Assembly (NCBI GenBank): GCA_000231825.2
Contig: JH720346.1
Location: 197,260-261,259 of the forward strand
Direction of reading: 5' to 3'
Origin: Tetrahymena elliotti 4EA
Taxonomy: Eukaryota; Ciliophora; Oligohymenophorea; Hymenostomatida; Tetrahymenidae
Length of the DNA stretch: 64,000 nt
A model generated the notes under the pieces. That model made no database searches. It was not told where the DNA came from and was given only the letters and a program-made list of their open reading frames with translations. Of the stretch, positions 62,403 through 64,000 are shown piece by piece (position 1 is the stretch's first letter; each line of letters begins with the position of its first letter). The position numbers were made by a program, and so were the translations under genes.

Positions 62403-64000
62403 TCATGTCCAGAGGAAAATTCTGTGATCGGAACCAGCAGAGAAGATCCAAGGTTATGTGGGATGGAATACAATATCTAAAACACCTAAACTATTATGAA
62501 CAGTGTGTCCTTTAAGTACTTTAACTGGAAGAATGAGAGCATTTTCAAATGAATCTTTGAATACCTTAGCATGGAAAATGTTAATACTACCTGTTAATTT
62601 TAAAAACCACAATTAGAAACAGTTGATCAAACAAATTAATTAATTAATTTACCATCATCTGAAGCAGAGGCCATTAAAGGATACTTTCTAGAGTAACAAA
62701 CTTATCTAATTCCTTTTTCATGATATTTCATGTTTTTGTAAGGAGTGTTACCTAAATCTAAATCAAACCAAAGTACTTTTTTATCAAAAGAACCAACTAT
62801 GAGATTGTCACCATAAGGGTGAATATCAATACTTGAAGCCCATTAGCAACCAGTAAGAAGCTTTTTAAGGGTAGCCTGTTTATTAATTTTAAAAGATTTT
62901 TAAAACATGTTTTATTAATATTTTTAAAGAAAAAGAAAGAAAGAAAATGAATTTTTACTTGTTTTTGTAAGTTGTAGACAAAAACGTGCTTTTTAGTAAG
63001 GATGAAAATAATAGGTTTATTAGGATGGAAAGCAACTTTTTCTACATCACCCTTACTCTTTGAGAAGGGCTTAGATGAATTACCCTTTGAAATAGAATGA
63101 ATAAAGATTTATTCGTTTCTTTTTTCAGCTCTTGGTGAAAGAGTTGAGAAGTAATCACCGTTTTAATGGAAAGAAATTTATTTAACATCATTGCTGAATT
63201 TGATTGAAACACGCAATCCAGCTTTATATTCTTCACTTTCAGGATCAGTAAATACCCATTTAAGTTGTGCATTATATTCAACTTCGTGATTCTTCTTTGA
63301 TTCTTCCAAAGTTTCTTCGTTTTACTTATAAATATTGCTAGGGAGAATCTTTTTTATGTTGTAAATGTAAATCTTGTCTTCGTTAGCAACGACTAACAAA
63401 CCCTTTTGTGGCTAGAATTAAACGCTGTAACAAATACTTCTGTATGCTTATCTCCAAACTATTCTTGCAGTATTAACTTCCCAAACAATAACCTTAATTT
63501 TTACAATCAAATAAGATATTTCAAATAAAAAAATGTAATGAATTGATTACTTCTCCCTTTTCATCACAAGAAGCCATAAATTAACCGTCATAGAGAACTG
63601 AAATACATCTAACTCTGGCCTTATGAGCCTTGTACTGAATATTAAGACTAGTGGGATAAGGTCTCAATTCCTAAGGCTTAGGAATTGAAGGAACTAAACT
63701 TTCAGGATCAATGTCAAGTTTTTTCTTACGGATACGAGGACATAAATATAAATCAAGTTATCTTTCAAATCTTTCAGTAATTAAACCTTGATAGAATTCA
63801 ACATGACGTAAGCAGTCATACTTTTTAGGAATGAAAGGAGTTTCTCTATCTTCAGGATGAGCATTTAACCATTCTTTCTTTTCTTTCTATTTTGATATTA
63901 TTCTTTAATTTAAACTCATTTAAATATTATTTTTATTACTTCTGACATCAAGTATTCATCAGGTGGGTTGTATGATTCGTTGTGACCAGGAGGCTTAACT
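62403..64000 (-). CDS. BOP1: BOP1/Erb1 ribosome biogenesis protein, 3' part
   Basis: The 5' end lies beyond the window. Visible exons: 63940-64000 (partial), 63551-63886, 62959-63492, 62653-62875 and 62403-62590, all joining in phase, about 446 aa. The BOP1 N-terminal domain core is seen as [20 protein letters not shown], then [18 protein letters not shown] and the linker into the WD40 propeller. WD-like strands follow: [83 protein letters not shown] and, at the end, [20 protein letters not shown]. With PES1/Nop7 and WDR12/Ytm1, BOP1 forms the PeBoW complex needed for processing of 27S/32S pre-rRNA and 60S subunit assembly in the nucleolus. The protein ends HRILLWT then TGA, as usual for the family. 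Confidence 0.94.

Overview
The window is nuclear DNA of a ciliate very close to Tetrahymena. It is extremely AT-rich. Every recognisable gene reads through TAA and TAG, which fall where glutamine is expected, and ends only at TGA. Introns are short, AT-rich, and run GTA...TAG or GTA...AAG. I can model 14 protein-coding loci plus several decayed ones. The species and the macronuclear or micronuclear origin cannot be fixed from the sequence, but most loci look like ordinary expressed macronuclear genes.

Layout, left to right. At 1-538 is the 5' end of a broken leucine-rich-repeat (LRR) gene (minus). At 793-2004 is a decayed ISXO2/IS1595-type DDE transposase (minus). At 4008-4529 is a dual-specificity phosphatase (plus). 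At 7139-9157 is a C2HC zinc-finger protein rich in N and Q (minus). At 10236-15340 is the CORVET subunit Vps8 (plus). At 15826-17646 is a frame-broken member of a coiled-coil/SPRY-like family (plus).

From 18177 to 27136 lies a tandem cluster of three more LRR genes (minus), built from single-repeat exons of 87, 90 or 93 nt. Then come a cysteine-rich single-pass membrane protein at 27746-30340 (minus), two tandem GSK3/shaggy kinases at 32470-34556 and 36417-38227 (plus), and a cyclic-nucleotide-binding-domain protein at 38864-42604 (minus). A 6.7 kb gene-poor stretch follows, then a Ser/Thr/Gln-rich unknown at 49305-50824 (minus) and a small tentative gene at 53266-53686 (minus). After a further 7 kb gene-poor stretch come a secreted FKBP-type prolyl isomerase at 60895-61317 (plus) and the 3' part of the ribosome-biogenesis factor BOP1/Erb1 at 62403-64000 (minus).

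There is no operon logic. The dominant theme is local duplication: the LRR gene family, repeated exons inside those genes, the GSK3 pair, and minisatellites in intergenic DNA and introns. The most interesting region is the LRR cluster. Each repeat is its own exon, and all internal splice junctions share one phase, so repeats can be gained, lost or skipped without shifting the frame. Several members are in different stages of decay, and a transposase relic sits next to one of them.
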